In this document: one piece after another, positions 54,848 to 63,750 of the stretch
How the letters are laid out: each line of letters opens with the position of its first letter
Position numbering within the stretch: position 1 is the stretch's first letter
From: Maridesulfovibrio sp.
GTDB taxonomy: Bacteria; Desulfobacterota; Desulfovibrionia; Desulfovibrionales; Desulfovibrionaceae
Assembly: GCF_963678865.1 (NCBI RefSeq)
Contig: NZ_OY787459.1
Span: forward strand, 1,764,501-1,828,500
DNA length: 64,000 nucleotides
Reading direction: 5' to 3'
The notes under the pieces: generated by a model
What the model saw: only the letters and a program-made list of their open reading frames with translations
Databases searched by the model: none
What the model was told of the DNA's origin: nothing
Made by a program: the position numbers and the translations under genes

Positions 54848-57154
54848 ATGAGAAAGAAATATCTTTTTATATTTGTTGGAGTGTTATTCTTTCTGATCGC
54901 ATCTTTTTTTGCGCTTGATTTTCTTTTCCCCTTTCCTGAACACAAACTGCATCCTCCCGTGGCCTCGGTTATCAGGGATCATGAAGGCAAAGTTTTGCGT
55001 ATCTTTCTGCCTCCGGACGGAGCGCGGCGCATGCATGCTGATTTTGATAAGATTTCACCTGTACTGAAAAAGACCCTGATTGCTTCGGAAGACCAATGGT
55101 TTCAATCGCATCCGGGGATTAATCCGGTTTCAATCATCCGTGCGGCAATTATGAATATTACTGCCGGACGCGTTGTATCAGGGGCCTCGACCATTCCCAT
55201 GCAGATTGCCCGTATGGCTGAGCCCAAAAATCGGACTTTGTGGTCAAAAATTATAGAGGCTTTTCGGGCCTTACAGCTCAAACGGCATCACTCCAACGAC
55301 GAGTTACTGGAATTCTACCTGAACATGCTTCCATACGGCGGCAATATCGTCGGTGTGGGTGCGGCCTGTCATTTCTATTTCGGCCATGGGCCGGAGACCC
55401 TTTCACTGTGCGAAGCAGCCCTACTGACGACCATTCCCCGTGGACCGGTCTTTTATGATCCCCTGCGCAATCCTGAACAGGCCCGTGAAGGGCGTAACCG
55501 GGTTATGAGGCAACTGGCGGAAAAAGGTGTTTTTCCGGTAAAGGAAATTGAGCGCAATATGAAATTGCCCCTGCCGGATTCAATTCTGCCCGTACCGCTC
55601 AAAGCCCCCCACTTCTGCCGTATGGTGCTGGAACGCAACGGACGTATTCCTGATACAGCAACCACCCTTGACTCAAACCTGCAGCAAACGGCACAGGAAG
55701 TTCTCAAAACCCATGTGGCCCGGTTGCGCGGGGATGACATTGATAACGCAGCCTGCGTAATCATACATATTCCCAGCCGTGAAATACGTGCATTGGTCGG
55801 TTCCGCAGACTTCTTTGAAAAAGGTTTCGGCGGAGCGATCAACCTGACAAATACCAAACGCTCCCCCGGCTCAACCCTCAAGCCTTTCATTTACGGACTG
55901 GCCTTTGATCAGGGTAAGCTGGTGCCGGACTCATTTGTATACGACATCCCGGTTGATTACGCAGGATATTCCCCGGAAAATTATGACCGCATCTATCACG
56001 GACAAGTAACGGTCCGTCAGGCCCTTGCCAAATCCCTGAACATTCCGGCTGTAAACACTCTGGCAAAAACCGGGATCGTAGAATTTATCGACCTGCTCAA
56101 AAAAGGCGGAATAAGTACACTCGACAAGAAACCCATGCAATACGGCCTCCCCATTGCTCTGGGAGGATGCGAAATCAAGCTGACAGAGCTGACCAATCTT
56201 TATGCTTCACTGGCTGACGGGGGAAAATTCAAACCGTATACGGTCACACCGGAAGAGAACAACATCAGTGCTCAGATTCTTTCCCCGCAAACCGCTTGGC
56301 TGGTCCTTGAAATGCTTTCCTCGGTAACCAGACCGGAAATGAACGAAACATGGATGCTGACCCGCGATATGCCCGAAACAGCATGGAAAACAGGAACGTC
56401 CTTCGGACACCGTGATGCATGGGCTGTGGGAATTTCAGGAGATTACGCCATCGGGGTCTGGGTGGGCAACCCGGACGGCAGGCCGCGCAAAGAAATCTCC
56501 GGTGCTGTTCATGCCGGGCCGCTGCTTTTCGACCTGCTGCGCATGGCCGCTCCCGGAGGAAAACTGCCCCCGCCACCGGAAGGTTACGGCATAAGTGAGG
56601 TGGAGGTCTGCGCCCACAGCCGGCAGTTGCCCGGACCGTTCTGCACCAAACGCACAACCATACGCACTCTTTCCGGCAAGACAAAACTGCATCCCTGCGA
56701 CGAATGCCGCCAGATCTTTGTTGACGGAAAAAGCGGCTACCGCATTTCCGGTGAATGCCTCGGCAGGAAAGGAATCAAAACAAAAATAATCCGCACCATT
56801 CCGGCAAAACTGGCAAGATGGCGGGCGGAAAACAATCTGGAAATCCCGCAACTGCCCCCGCTGGCCCTTGATTGCGGGCTGATCCCATCCGGCACCGCAC
56901 CGAAAATTATCTCCCCGGCAGCGAATACGCCATACCTGCTGCGCAAGGACACTCCTTTAAAATTCCAGCAGATAGCTCTCAAAGCTGAAGCAGGACCGGA
57001 TAGCGGAACCCTATACTGGTTTCTTGATGGACGTTTGGTAAGTCAGGGCAAGTCCAATGAAAAACTGTTCACTGAAATAACCGTTGGTAAACACAGGATT
57101 TCAGTTAGTGATGAAATCGGGCGAGTGGATGCTGTGGAGTTTGAGGTGCGCTAG
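54848..57154 (+). CDS. pbpC: Penicillin-binding protein 1C PbpC
   Basis: A bifunctional peptidoglycan synthase of 768 residues. One membrane helix (about 5-25) is followed by a glycosyltransferase 51 domain (LIASEDQWFQSHPGINPVSI with the catalytic Glu, GASTIPMQIARM). The transpeptidase domain has SPGSTLKPFIYG (catalytic Ser), SLN in AKSLNIPAVN, and KTGTSFG. The last ~90 residues form the BiPBP_C domain typical of PbpC (ISPAANTPYLLRKDTP). The start ATG at 54848 follows an in-frame GTG. It probably anchors the partner alpha-2-macroglobulin at the cell wall. Confidence 0.94.
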   Translation: MRKKYLFIFVGVLFFLIASFFALDFLFPFPEHKLHPPVASVIRDHEGKVLRIFLPPDGARRMHADFDKISPVLKKTLIASEDQWFQSHPGINPVSIIRAAIMNITAGRVVSGASTIPMQIARMAEPKNRTLWSKIIEAFRALQLKRHHSNDELLEFYLNMLPYGGNIVGVGAACHFYFGHGPETLSLCEAALLTTIPRGPVFYDPLRNPEQAREGRNRVMRQLAEKGVFPVKEIERNMKLPLPDSILPVPLKAPHFCRMVLERNGRIPDTATTLDSNLQQTAQEVLKTHVARLRGDDIDNAACVIIHIPSREIRALVGSADFFEKGFGGAINLTNTKRSPGSTLKPFIYGLAFDQGKLVPDSFVYDIPVDYAGYSPENYDRIYHGQVTVRQALAKSLNIPAVNTLAKTGIVEFIDLLKKGGISTLDKKPMQYGLPIALGGCEIKLTELTNLYASLADGGKFKPYTVTPEENNISAQILSPQTAWLVLEMLSSVTRPEMNETWMLTRDMPETAWKTGTSFGHRDAWAVGISGDYAIGVWVGNPDGRPRKEISGAVHAGPLLFDLLRMAAPGGKLPPPPEGYGISEVEVCAHSRQLPGPFCTKRTTIRTLSGKTKLHPCDECRQIFVDGKSGYRISGECLGRKGIKTKIIRTIPAKLARWRAENNLEIPQLPPLALDCGLIPSGTAPKIISPAANTPYLLRKDTPLKFQQIALKAEAGPDSGTLYWFLDGRLVSQGKSNEKLFTEITVGKHRISVSDEIGRVDAVEFEVR

Positions 57155-58722
57155 CCCCACCTATCCCCGAGCGCCCGCGAAGCAATGCAGCACCCGGCCG
57201 CCATTGCCGACCATTCTATAATTTCAGGTAATGATATGGTACTGTTGAAGTCGCCGAGATGCGGGCCCGTGGTCAGGGGAATGTCTTCCTTGTTTTTCTC
57301 GATAGAGTATGCCTTTTCAGGTTCCATGCCGCATTTAATAAGATATTTGCGGAACTCAGCATCTTCCAGCAATTCCTGATCAACCACGCGCATGAACTCG
57401 AACATATGGCGGTCCACGCCCATTTCATTAATCATGTCCTGTACCAATTCCGGGACATGCAGATTAATTTCATTACAAAACTCTTTCCCGGTGAAGCCGT
57501 GGTAATATTTATCGAAGCAGTGCTTTACAGCCTGCCCAAAAAAAACGGAATCAAACAGATGGCGGGCGTCCACGGGTTCACCGTTCGCATCAAGACCGCA
57601 AAGCTGCGGTTCCTGCGCCCTGAACCAACTGCCCAGCACCAGCAGAATGGACATAAAATGAGATCCTACTGCCCAGTAGAACGAATCGCGGCCCGGTTTA
57701 AGAACCTGTAAGTGCTCAAAATCACGCAAACCGGATCGCCCGAAGTTGGGATAGCGGCAGGAATCCAGCCAGCGGTCCAGCCTTCCGAACCTGCGCCATT
57801 CGTAGACGCCTTCATCAGTGCGCCGGGTGGCCTGCACCCGGTTATGGAAAAGCGGAATAGGCGCATCATGCACTATTCCACGCCCTGCAAGCTGCCCCAA
57901 GAGGAAAGCATTACGCCCCATAATTTCCATCATTTCGGCTGATGAGCAACGGCAGCCCTCACGGTCATCGTTGGGATAGACAAAATAATCGCTGTGGGCG
58001 TGATAGGCCATGGCATAAAGTTCTTCATGCAAATTATCCGGGGCCTCTTTGGGCGGACAGTCCAGTCTGAACACCACGTGTCCACCGATGGTGTAAGGCT
58101 GCGGACAATCAAATCGCACTCCATCGGTCCCGCCATCCGAGCGAAGCCGTTCCATCCAGCGCCCTTCAAGGTGCAAGCCTTGCGGGTCTTCGCCTCTGCG
58201 CAAAATTTTTATGGCAAAAATCCGGTTCTCGCCCTCAGCCGTCATGACCGCGCTGCGTCCGGAAAAGACCGGTTCGCCCACAACTCCGGCATTCATGAGC
58301 AGGTTTTCCCACTTAACTTTAGGTGCAAAACCGGAAAACGGTTCCGGAGGTTCCGGCAAGGAAATATCAAAAGGCAAAACGCCCAGACCGGCAGAGGCTT
58401 CTACTGCAGCGTATTTTTTGCAACTGGAAGCGGCCTGAATCTGTAATTGCAAAGCGGAATGAGAAACCGAACAATCCGGGCAACCGTGACCGATAGCGGC
58501 AAGAGTCTTGGCACATTCCCGGTAAAGGAGTTGCGACATACGTTGAGAGCTGTAACGCTGTTCAATAAGCATATCCCATACTGCGTGGACAATTTCATCA
58601 TCCGCGCATTCCGGGGCCTTCTGGAGCAATGAGCGCAGGTTGCGGACATCCATATAAGCAGCGCTGAATTCCCGTTCCGGGGTAAGCCCCCGCGCATAGG
58701 CTATAGCTTCATTTTTTCTCAA
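57151..58722 (-). CDS. Kinase-fold protein, SidJ-related pseudokinase candidate
   Basis: I do not recognise this 523-residue cytoplasmic protein with certainty, but its plan is kinase-like. An N-terminal helical region (about 1-110, with RNLRSLL and EQRYSSQRMSQLLYREC) resembles proteins annotated SidJ-related pseudokinase. Then come IFAIKIL with a VAIK-like Lys172, Glu186 as an alpha-C candidate, GIVHDAPIPLFHN (His285, Asp286, Asn294) at the catalytic-loop position, and RDFEHL (Asp334) at the DFG position. SidJ in Legionella is a calmodulin-dependent polyglutamylase with a kinase fold. Whether this one phosphorylates, AMPylates or glutamylates is unknown. The stop overlaps the convergent pbpC stop by four bases. 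Confidence 0.55.
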   Translation of the reverse strand: MRKNEAIAYARGLTPEREFSAAYMDVRNLRSLLQKAPECADDEIVHAVWDMLIEQRYSSQRMSQLLYRECAKTLAAIGHGCPDCSVSHSALQLQIQAASSCKKYAAVEASAGLGVLPFDISLPEPPEPFSGFAPKVKWENLLMNAGVVGEPVFSGRSAVMTAEGENRIFAIKILRRGEDPQGLHLEGRWMERLRSDGGTDGVRFDCPQPYTIGGHVVFRLDCPPKEAPDNLHEELYAMAYHAHSDYFVYPNDDREGCRCSSAEMMEIMGRNAFLLGQLAGRGIVHDAPIPLFHNRVQATRRTDEGVYEWRRFGRLDRWLDSCRYPNFGRSGLRDFEHLQVLKPGRDSFYWAVGSHFMSILLVLGSWFRAQEPQLCGLDANGEPVDARHLFDSVFFGQAVKHCFDKYYHGFTGKEFCNEINLHVPELVQDMINEMGVDRHMFEFMRVVDQELLEDAEFRKYLIKCGMEPEKAYSIEKNKEDIPLTTGPHLGDFNSTISLPEIIEWSAMAAGCCIASRALGDRWG

Positions 58723-58925
58723 TTTCTCCCCTCACAACTTTTATGGGGCAAAGAGTTATACGAAACACCCCGGTAAAGCCAGCACAAGAATCCCCATTCA
58801 TCAACAACGACAATCAAACAACACTAAATTAATAGCTTTAATCAATTTGTAGCCACACCGGAACTCATCTATTCAAAAGAAGTTTCAGATCATTTTTTTT
58901 AACAACAAATCCGGGAGAGTTAACC

Positions 58926-60203
58926 ATGGAAAAAGCTTCATACACCGAGATGTGGGAAAAACTGAACCTTGATATTGAAGCCCACGATGGGCTTCTGGAA
59001 GTTCTGGGAAAATTTTACGGCGATATATACATGAGTCAGCAGGGTCGTCTGCAGGGCATGGAGTACCTTGATTTCGTACTTTCCGAAGTTCACGGACTCC
59101 GCATTCAGGAACTGGTTGATGCTCAAAAAGAAGGTCGCAAAATCATCGGAACATTCTGCGTTTTCGTTCCTGAAGAACTGACCCTTGCAGTCGATGCCAT
59201 TCAAGTCGGTCTCTGTGCCGGGGCCGATGCCGGAACCGAAGCCGCCGAGACTATTGTTCCCCGCAACACCTGTGCACTGATCAAATCTTTCATCGGCTTC
59301 AAAATGGCCAAGATCTGTCCCTACACCGAATCCTGCGACCTGATTATCGGTGAGACCACCTGCGACGGAAAAAAGAAAGCTTATGAGGCTTTCGGTGAAA
59401 TGGCTCCCATGTACGTCATGGAAATTCCGCAGCGCAAAGAAGCATCCGACCGTGCTCTCTGGAAGGATGAAGTACTGCGCTACAAGGATAAACTGGAAGA
59501 ATTGACAGGAAAGAAAATCACAGCTGAATCCCTTAAAAAAAGTATTAAAATTGTAAATGACAAACGGCGCGCCCTGCAACGTCTGAACACCCTGCGCGCC
59601 GCCGTGCCTACCCCCATCTCCGGCCGAGACGTGCTGCTGATCAATCAGGTCAGTTTTTATGATGATCCTGTTCGCTTTACCAACTCAATCAACACCCTCT
59701 GCGACCAGATTGAAGAACGCATTGCCAAGAATGGAGGTATCGTCCCTGAGAAAACTCCCCGACTCATGCTCGCCGGATGTCCCATGGCCGTACCTAACTG
59801 GAAACTGCCCTACATTGTGGAAAGCTCCGGTGCAGTAGTCGTTTCCGAGGAATCCTGTATCGGGACACGCAACACACGTGATCTGGTAGATGAATCAGCC
59901 GAAACAGTGGAAGAAATGATTGACGCAATCTGTGAGCGTTACATGAAAATCGACTGTGCCTGCTTCACTCCTAATGAAGAGCGTTTGGACAACATCAAGA
60001 AACTGGCAGAAGAAACCAAGGTTGACGGGGTGATTCACTATTCCCTCATGTTCTGTCAGCCCTACACCCATGAAACTTTCAAGGTCGAAAAAGCTCTGGC
60101 CGATGCAGAAGTGCCGATGCTGGCAATCGAAACCGACTACAGCATGGAAGATGCCGAACAGCTCAAGACCCGTGTTGAAGCCTTTGTTGAAATGATTTCT
60201 TAA
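58926..60203 (+). CDS. Double-cubane-cluster anaerobic reductase (HgdB/BcrC-family, single chain)
   Basis: A 425-residue member of the 2-hydroxyacyl-CoA dehydratase/benzoyl-CoA reductase family. Conserved Cys lie in GTFCVF, VGLCAGADAG, NTCALIKSFIGF, the CPYTESCDLIIGETTCDGKKK block, LAGCPM, EESCIGTR and FCQPYTHE, consistent with the [8Fe-9S] double-cubane cluster described for the related DCCP of Carboxydothermus. Such proteins take single low-potential electrons from the ATP-driven partner and can reduce small molecules like acetylene; the natural substrate is unknown. The activase gene follows. GGGAGAG precedes the ATG. Confidence 0.85.
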   Translation: MEKASYTEMWEKLNLDIEAHDGLLEVLGKFYGDIYMSQQGRLQGMEYLDFVLSEVHGLRIQELVDAQKEGRKIIGTFCVFVPEELTLAVDAIQVGLCAGADAGTEAAETIVPRNTCALIKSFIGFKMAKICPYTESCDLIIGETTCDGKKKAYEAFGEMAPMYVMEIPQRKEASDRALWKDEVLRYKDKLEELTGKKITAESLKKSIKIVNDKRRALQRLNTLRAAVPTPISGRDVLLINQVSFYDDPVRFTNSINTLCDQIEERIAKNGGIVPEKTPRLMLAGCPMAVPNWKLPYIVESSGAVVVSEESCIGTRNTRDLVDESAETVEEMIDAICERYMKIDCACFTPNEERLDNIKKLAEETKVDGVIHYSLMFCQPYTHETFKVEKALADAEVPMLAIETDYSMEDAEQLKTRVEAFVEMIS

Positions 60204-60206
60204 AGG

Positions 60207-60290
60207 ACTCCGGCGGCCCTTCAGGGACCAGAGAACCCTTTGCAAAGGGTTCTCTGGTCTTTCCCAAAAGCTTTAACTGGGCTTAGCCGG
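60207..60290 (+). repeat. Intergenic palindromic element, copy E
   Basis: ACTCCGGCGGC (60207-60217), then a 32-base perfect palindrome from ACCAGAGAACCCTTT to AAAGGGTTCTCTGGT (60227-60258), then TTCCCAAAAGCTTTAA and GGGCTTAGCCGG. It fills the gap between the reductase and its activase, where it may stop or stabilise part of the transcript. Confidence 0.75.
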
Positions 60291-60310
60291 GGTAATATTT
60301 GGAGTAGTAC

Positions 60311-61063
60311 ATGATAGCAGGTATAGACATTGGATCACGGTCCATGGAACTGGTTGTACTTGATGGAGATAAAATTTTCATCAAACGCAAGCTACCCACT
60401 ACATTTGACCCGGCTTCACAGATTAAAAACATTTTAAAAGATGTGACCCTCACCCGCATTGCCGCGACCGGATACGGACGCAAGCTGGTGACAGAAGAAC
60501 TGACCGGATGCGAATGCCTGTCCCTGACAGAGATTAAAGCCTATGCTCTGGGAGTCTCGCATCTCTACCCGGAAGCGCGGACCATTCTGGATATCGGAGG
60601 GCAGGATACCAAGGCCATCTCGCTACTTGGTAAAGGCAAAGTCGCCAAGTTCGAAATGAACGACCGCTGCGCCGCCGGGACCGGTAAGTTTCTGGAACAT
60701 CTGGCGACAGTATTTCAAATTCCTATTGAGGATTTCGGACGTTACGCTCTGGAAGGCACCGAACCGCTGATGATCAACAGCATGTGTACTGTTTTTGCGG
60801 AAACAGAAGCTACATCACTTATGGCTCAAGGCAAAAATCCGCGTGACATAGCATTAGGTCTGCATGGTTCAATTGTACGGCGCACCACCAACATGCTGAG
60901 CCGGGTCGGCTTGAAGGGACCGCTGGTTTTCGCTGGAGGAGTTGCAAATAACCCCTGTGTTGTCAGTATGTTAAAAGAAGCATTGGACATAGAACCGCTT
61001 ATTCCTGAAGAGCCTGATTTCGCCGGAGCTCTTGGAGCGGGCATACACGCAAAAGTGCAATAA
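60311..61063 (+). CDS. Acyl-CoA dehydratase activase-type ATPase (DCCP reductase, HgdC/BadF family)
   Basis: A 250-residue ASKHA ATPase that drives low-potential electrons into the double-cubane protein upstream. It has the phosphate-1 motif GIDIGSRSMELVV, IDIGGQDTKAISL as phosphate-2, the homodimer-bridging [4Fe-4S] cysteines in NDRCAAGTGKF and INSMCTVFAETEATSL, and the adenosine motif VFAGGVANN. GGAG six bases before the ATG sets the start. Together with the reductase it forms a complete two-part system. Confidence 0.9.
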   Translation: MIAGIDIGSRSMELVVLDGDKIFIKRKLPTTFDPASQIKNILKDVTLTRIAATGYGRKLVTEELTGCECLSLTEIKAYALGVSHLYPEARTILDIGGQDTKAISLLGKGKVAKFEMNDRCAAGTGKFLEHLATVFQIPIEDFGRYALEGTEPLMINSMCTVFAETEATSLMAQGKNPRDIALGLHGSIVRRTTNMLSRVGLKGPLVFAGGVANNPCVVSMLKEALDIEPLIPEEPDFAGALGAGIHAKVQ

Positions 61064-61183
61064 AAAATATATGAATAAATCGTTTGAAAATTGCGTCTTT
61101 TCCCGGTAGGTTCCCATTGTCCACGGCGCTATAAAAACCCTACCTTGCCGGGACCAATTTGCCCTTTCAGGAGAACCAAGAGC

Positions 61184-62713
61184 ATGTCCGAGAAAAACTT
61201 GGAAACCAATGGCGAAGAGAACTTTGCCGAACTGTTTGAAGCCTTCCAGTCCGAATCCAACGACAACCTTCAGGTTGGAGACCAGATCAAGGGAACCGTC
61301 ATTTCCATCACCAAAGATTCCGTATTTATTGATACCGGTTCCAAGGTGGACGGAGTTGTCGACCGTGATGAACTGACCGATGAAGAAGGCGAACTGACCG
61401 TCAAGGAAGGAGACAGCGTAGAACTCTACGTAATCTCCATGAACAACAATGAAATCGTCCTTTCCAAAGCCATGTCCGGCGCGGGTGGACTCAACATGCT
61501 GCGTGAAGCATACGAGAACAAAGTCCCGGTTGAAGGCAAGGTTGCAGAGACCTGCAAAGGCGGCTTCAGAGTTATGATGATGCACCGTAAGGTATTCTGC
61601 CCCGTAAGCCAGATCGACACCTCTTTTGTTGAAGACGCTGAAGCTTTCGTCGGCAGCACACACAATTTTCAGGTCATCAAGTTCGAAGAAAACGGTCGCA
61701 ACATTGTTGTTTCCAGAAGAGTTCTTCTCGAACAGGAACAGGAAAAAGCCCGCGAACAGTTCATGCAGGATGTCCAGCCTGATGCTGTAATGGAAGGTAA
61801 AGTCACCAAACTTATGCCGTTCGGAGCATTTGTTGAGCTTACCCCCGGCGTAGAAGGCATGGTTCACGTTTCCGAACTGAGCTGGTCACGTTCTGCCAAG
61901 CCCGAGGATATTGTACAGCCCGGCGATGATGTAACCGTACGCATCCTTTCCATGGAGCCGCGCAAAGACGGTAAAGGCCTCAAAATTGGTCTTTCCCTCA
62001 AACAGCTGCAGAATGACCCGTGGGATGAAGTCGGCGACAAATTCAAGGCCGGTGATAAAATCAGCGGTACTGTTGTCCGCTGTGCCGATTTCGGCGCATT
62101 CGTTGAAATCGCACCCGGCATTGAAGGGCTGGTCCACGTATCCGAGATGAGCTACACCAAGCGCGTCCATAAGCCGGAAGACGAAGTATCCCCCGGCCAG
62201 GAAGTAGCTGTGATGATCAAGGAGATCGATCCGGTAAAACGTCGTATCGGCCTGTCCATGAAAGACGCTGCAGGTGATCCTTGGATGGACATGGCTGACA
62301 CCTTCAAGGTTGGTCAGGAAGTGGAAGGAACAGTGGAGAACCGTGCTGAATTCGGTATCTTCATCAACCTCGCTCCCGGCATAACCGGACTGCTGCCCAT
62401 GTCCCGCATCACCCGCTCCGGCAAACAGGCCGAGCTGGAAGCACTGAAGCCCGGCGACAAGGTTACCATCTCCATTGAAGAGATCAATACTGCAGACCGC
62501 AAGGTAACCCTCACCGCAGGTGAAGCCAAAAAAGACGATGGAGACAAAGACTGGAAAGAATACGCCAAGTCCGCACCCAAAAAGCCTGCCCCGCGCAAAT
62601 CCGCTCCCAAAACCAGCTCCACAACAAGTAGTTCCGGTGGTTCTGGTGGTTCCGGTGGATTCGGCGGCCTGCTCGGCGACAAGCTTCAGGAAGCCATGAA
62701 GAACAAAAAATAA
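61184..62713 (+). CDS. rpsA: 30S ribosomal protein S1 (five S1 domains)
   Basis: S1 binds mRNA and aids initiation. From the ATG at 61184, which has CAGGAG nine bases upstream, it is 509 residues. There are five S1 repeats: GDQIKGTVISITKDSVFIDTG, VEGKVAETCKGGFRV, MEGKVTKLMPFGAFVEL, ISGTVVRCADFGAFVEI and VEGTVENRAEFGIFIN. E. coli has six. A Lys/Pro/Ser/Gly-rich tail (about residues 455-509, with GGSGGSGGFGG) follows. An in-frame extension to 61091 crosses the leader and is not used. Confidence 0.93.
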   Translation: MSEKNLETNGEENFAELFEAFQSESNDNLQVGDQIKGTVISITKDSVFIDTGSKVDGVVDRDELTDEEGELTVKEGDSVELYVISMNNNEIVLSKAMSGAGGLNMLREAYENKVPVEGKVAETCKGGFRVMMMHRKVFCPVSQIDTSFVEDAEAFVGSTHNFQVIKFEENGRNIVVSRRVLLEQEQEKAREQFMQDVQPDAVMEGKVTKLMPFGAFVELTPGVEGMVHVSELSWSRSAKPEDIVQPGDDVTVRILSMEPRKDGKGLKIGLSLKQLQNDPWDEVGDKFKAGDKISGTVVRCADFGAFVEIAPGIEGLVHVSEMSYTKRVHKPEDEVSPGQEVAVMIKEIDPVKRRIGLSMKDAAGDPWMDMADTFKVGQEVEGTVENRAEFGIFINLAPGITGLLPMSRITRSGKQAELEALKPGDKVTISIEEINTADRKVTLTAGEAKKDDGDKDWKEYAKSAPKKPAPRKSAPKTSSTTSSSGGSGGSGGFGGLLGDKLQEAMKNKK

Positions 62714-62720
62714 TTACCCT

Positions 62721-62760
62721 AAAGGCCGGGCATTCCTTTGGGAAGTCCGGCCTTTATATT
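62721..62760 (+). terminator. Terminator of rpsA
   Basis: AAAGGCCGG (62721-62729) pairs with CCGGCCTTT (62747-62755) around a loop that can itself pair (TTCC/GGAA), followed by ATATTTC. Confidence 0.7.
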
Positions 62761-62856
62761 TCTGCCATGGATAACAACAAGACCATCAAATGCTGGAGAG
62801 ATTGTTGAACAGGATTCAAGGAGGTGAGTTCGCACCTTCAAGAGATCCAATCCGGC

Positions 62857-62991
62857 ATGAGTGTAAAAGCCGAAATCCGCGCAGACCAGCGCTCCAACAT
62901 TGACATTATCTGCCGGGTCAGAAAATCGGAAATAATCGCAGAAGAGAACATCCCTGAAAACCTTATCCTGCTGACCCTGCGTAAAAAATAA
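62857..62991 (+). CDS. Putative 44-residue protein before the TauE/SafE gene
   Basis: A 44-codon frame (charged, ending LILLTLRKK) stops five bases before the next start codon. A GTG at 62824, overlapping a strong AAGGAGG, would give 55 residues. I know no relatives. Its composition is compatible with coding, but it may be only a leader for the permease gene. Confidence 0.35.
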   Translation: MSVKAEIRADQRSNIDIICRVRKSEIIAEENIPENLILLTLRKK

Positions 62992-62996
62992 AAATC

Positions 62997-63722
62997 ATGT
63001 CCGCTTTCCTGCTTGTACCTGCAATCTTCCTTATCGCGGGCCTGCTCCAAGGCCTTACCGGATTCGGCTCAGCCCTTATAGCCATGCCGTTGCTTGCGTT
63101 CATTATCGACATCAAAACAGCAGTAGCGGCCTGCACCCTTTGCGGAATAACCATAAACCTGAAAATGTGCTGCAACCTGCGCTCTAATATGGACTCGCGC
63201 AAAATATTACCCCTGATTATAGGCAGCATTCCGGGAGCAGTCTTCGGCACACTTGCCCTCAAGGAAGTGGACGGCAACCTAATAACTTTCTTTCTGGGAT
63301 TTCTGGTCGCCGGTTACGCCGGGTACTCACTGCTGGTGCGCCCCATTGTTCTCAAACTGAACCCGGCATGGGGTTATCTTTCCGGATTCCTGACCGGTGC
63401 CATAACTGCGGCAGTAAGTGCCGGTGGTCCCCCCACCATCATATATTCATCTCTCATGGGATGGAAAAAAGATGACTTCAAAGCAACGCTCTCCGGCTTC
63501 TTTCTGGCGGCTGCGTCTATGGCTGCACTCGGGCATCTGATCAGCGGACTCACAACATTTTATTCCTTCCAGCTCTTCCTTGCTTCCCTGTTACCGGTTC
63601 AGGCGGGAGTCTTCATCGGACACAGGCTTGCAGGAAAGGTCTCGGAAGACCTTTACAGAAGAATAATCATGATTTTGCTTGTCTTCATGGGAATCATGCT
63701 TATTTTTCAAAGCACAGGTTAA
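62997..63722 (+). CDS. TauE/SafE family permease (sulfite/sulfonate-type exporter family)
   Basis: A 241-residue membrane protein with about eight hydrophobic segments. The family motif GFGSALIAMPLLAF near residue 22 and its repeat in the second half (SGFLTGAITAAVSAGGPPTIIY near residue 124) fit TauE/SafE (PF01925). Members move sulfite, sulfonates or other organic anions across the inner membrane; no substrate is clear here. It follows rpsA and the 44-codon frame, and fxsA follows 28 bases after it. Confidence 0.85.
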   Translation: MSAFLLVPAIFLIAGLLQGLTGFGSALIAMPLLAFIIDIKTAVAACTLCGITINLKMCCNLRSNMDSRKILPLIIGSIPGAVFGTLALKEVDGNLITFFLGFLVAGYAGYSLLVRPIVLKLNPAWGYLSGFLTGAITAAVSAGGPPTIIYSSLMGWKKDDFKATLSGFFLAAASMAALGHLISGLTTFYSFQLFLASLLPVQAGVFIGHRLAGKVSEDLYRRIIMILLVFMGIMLIFQSTG

Positions 63723-63750
63723 GATATATAAGCACGGGAGTTTGTTTTAA

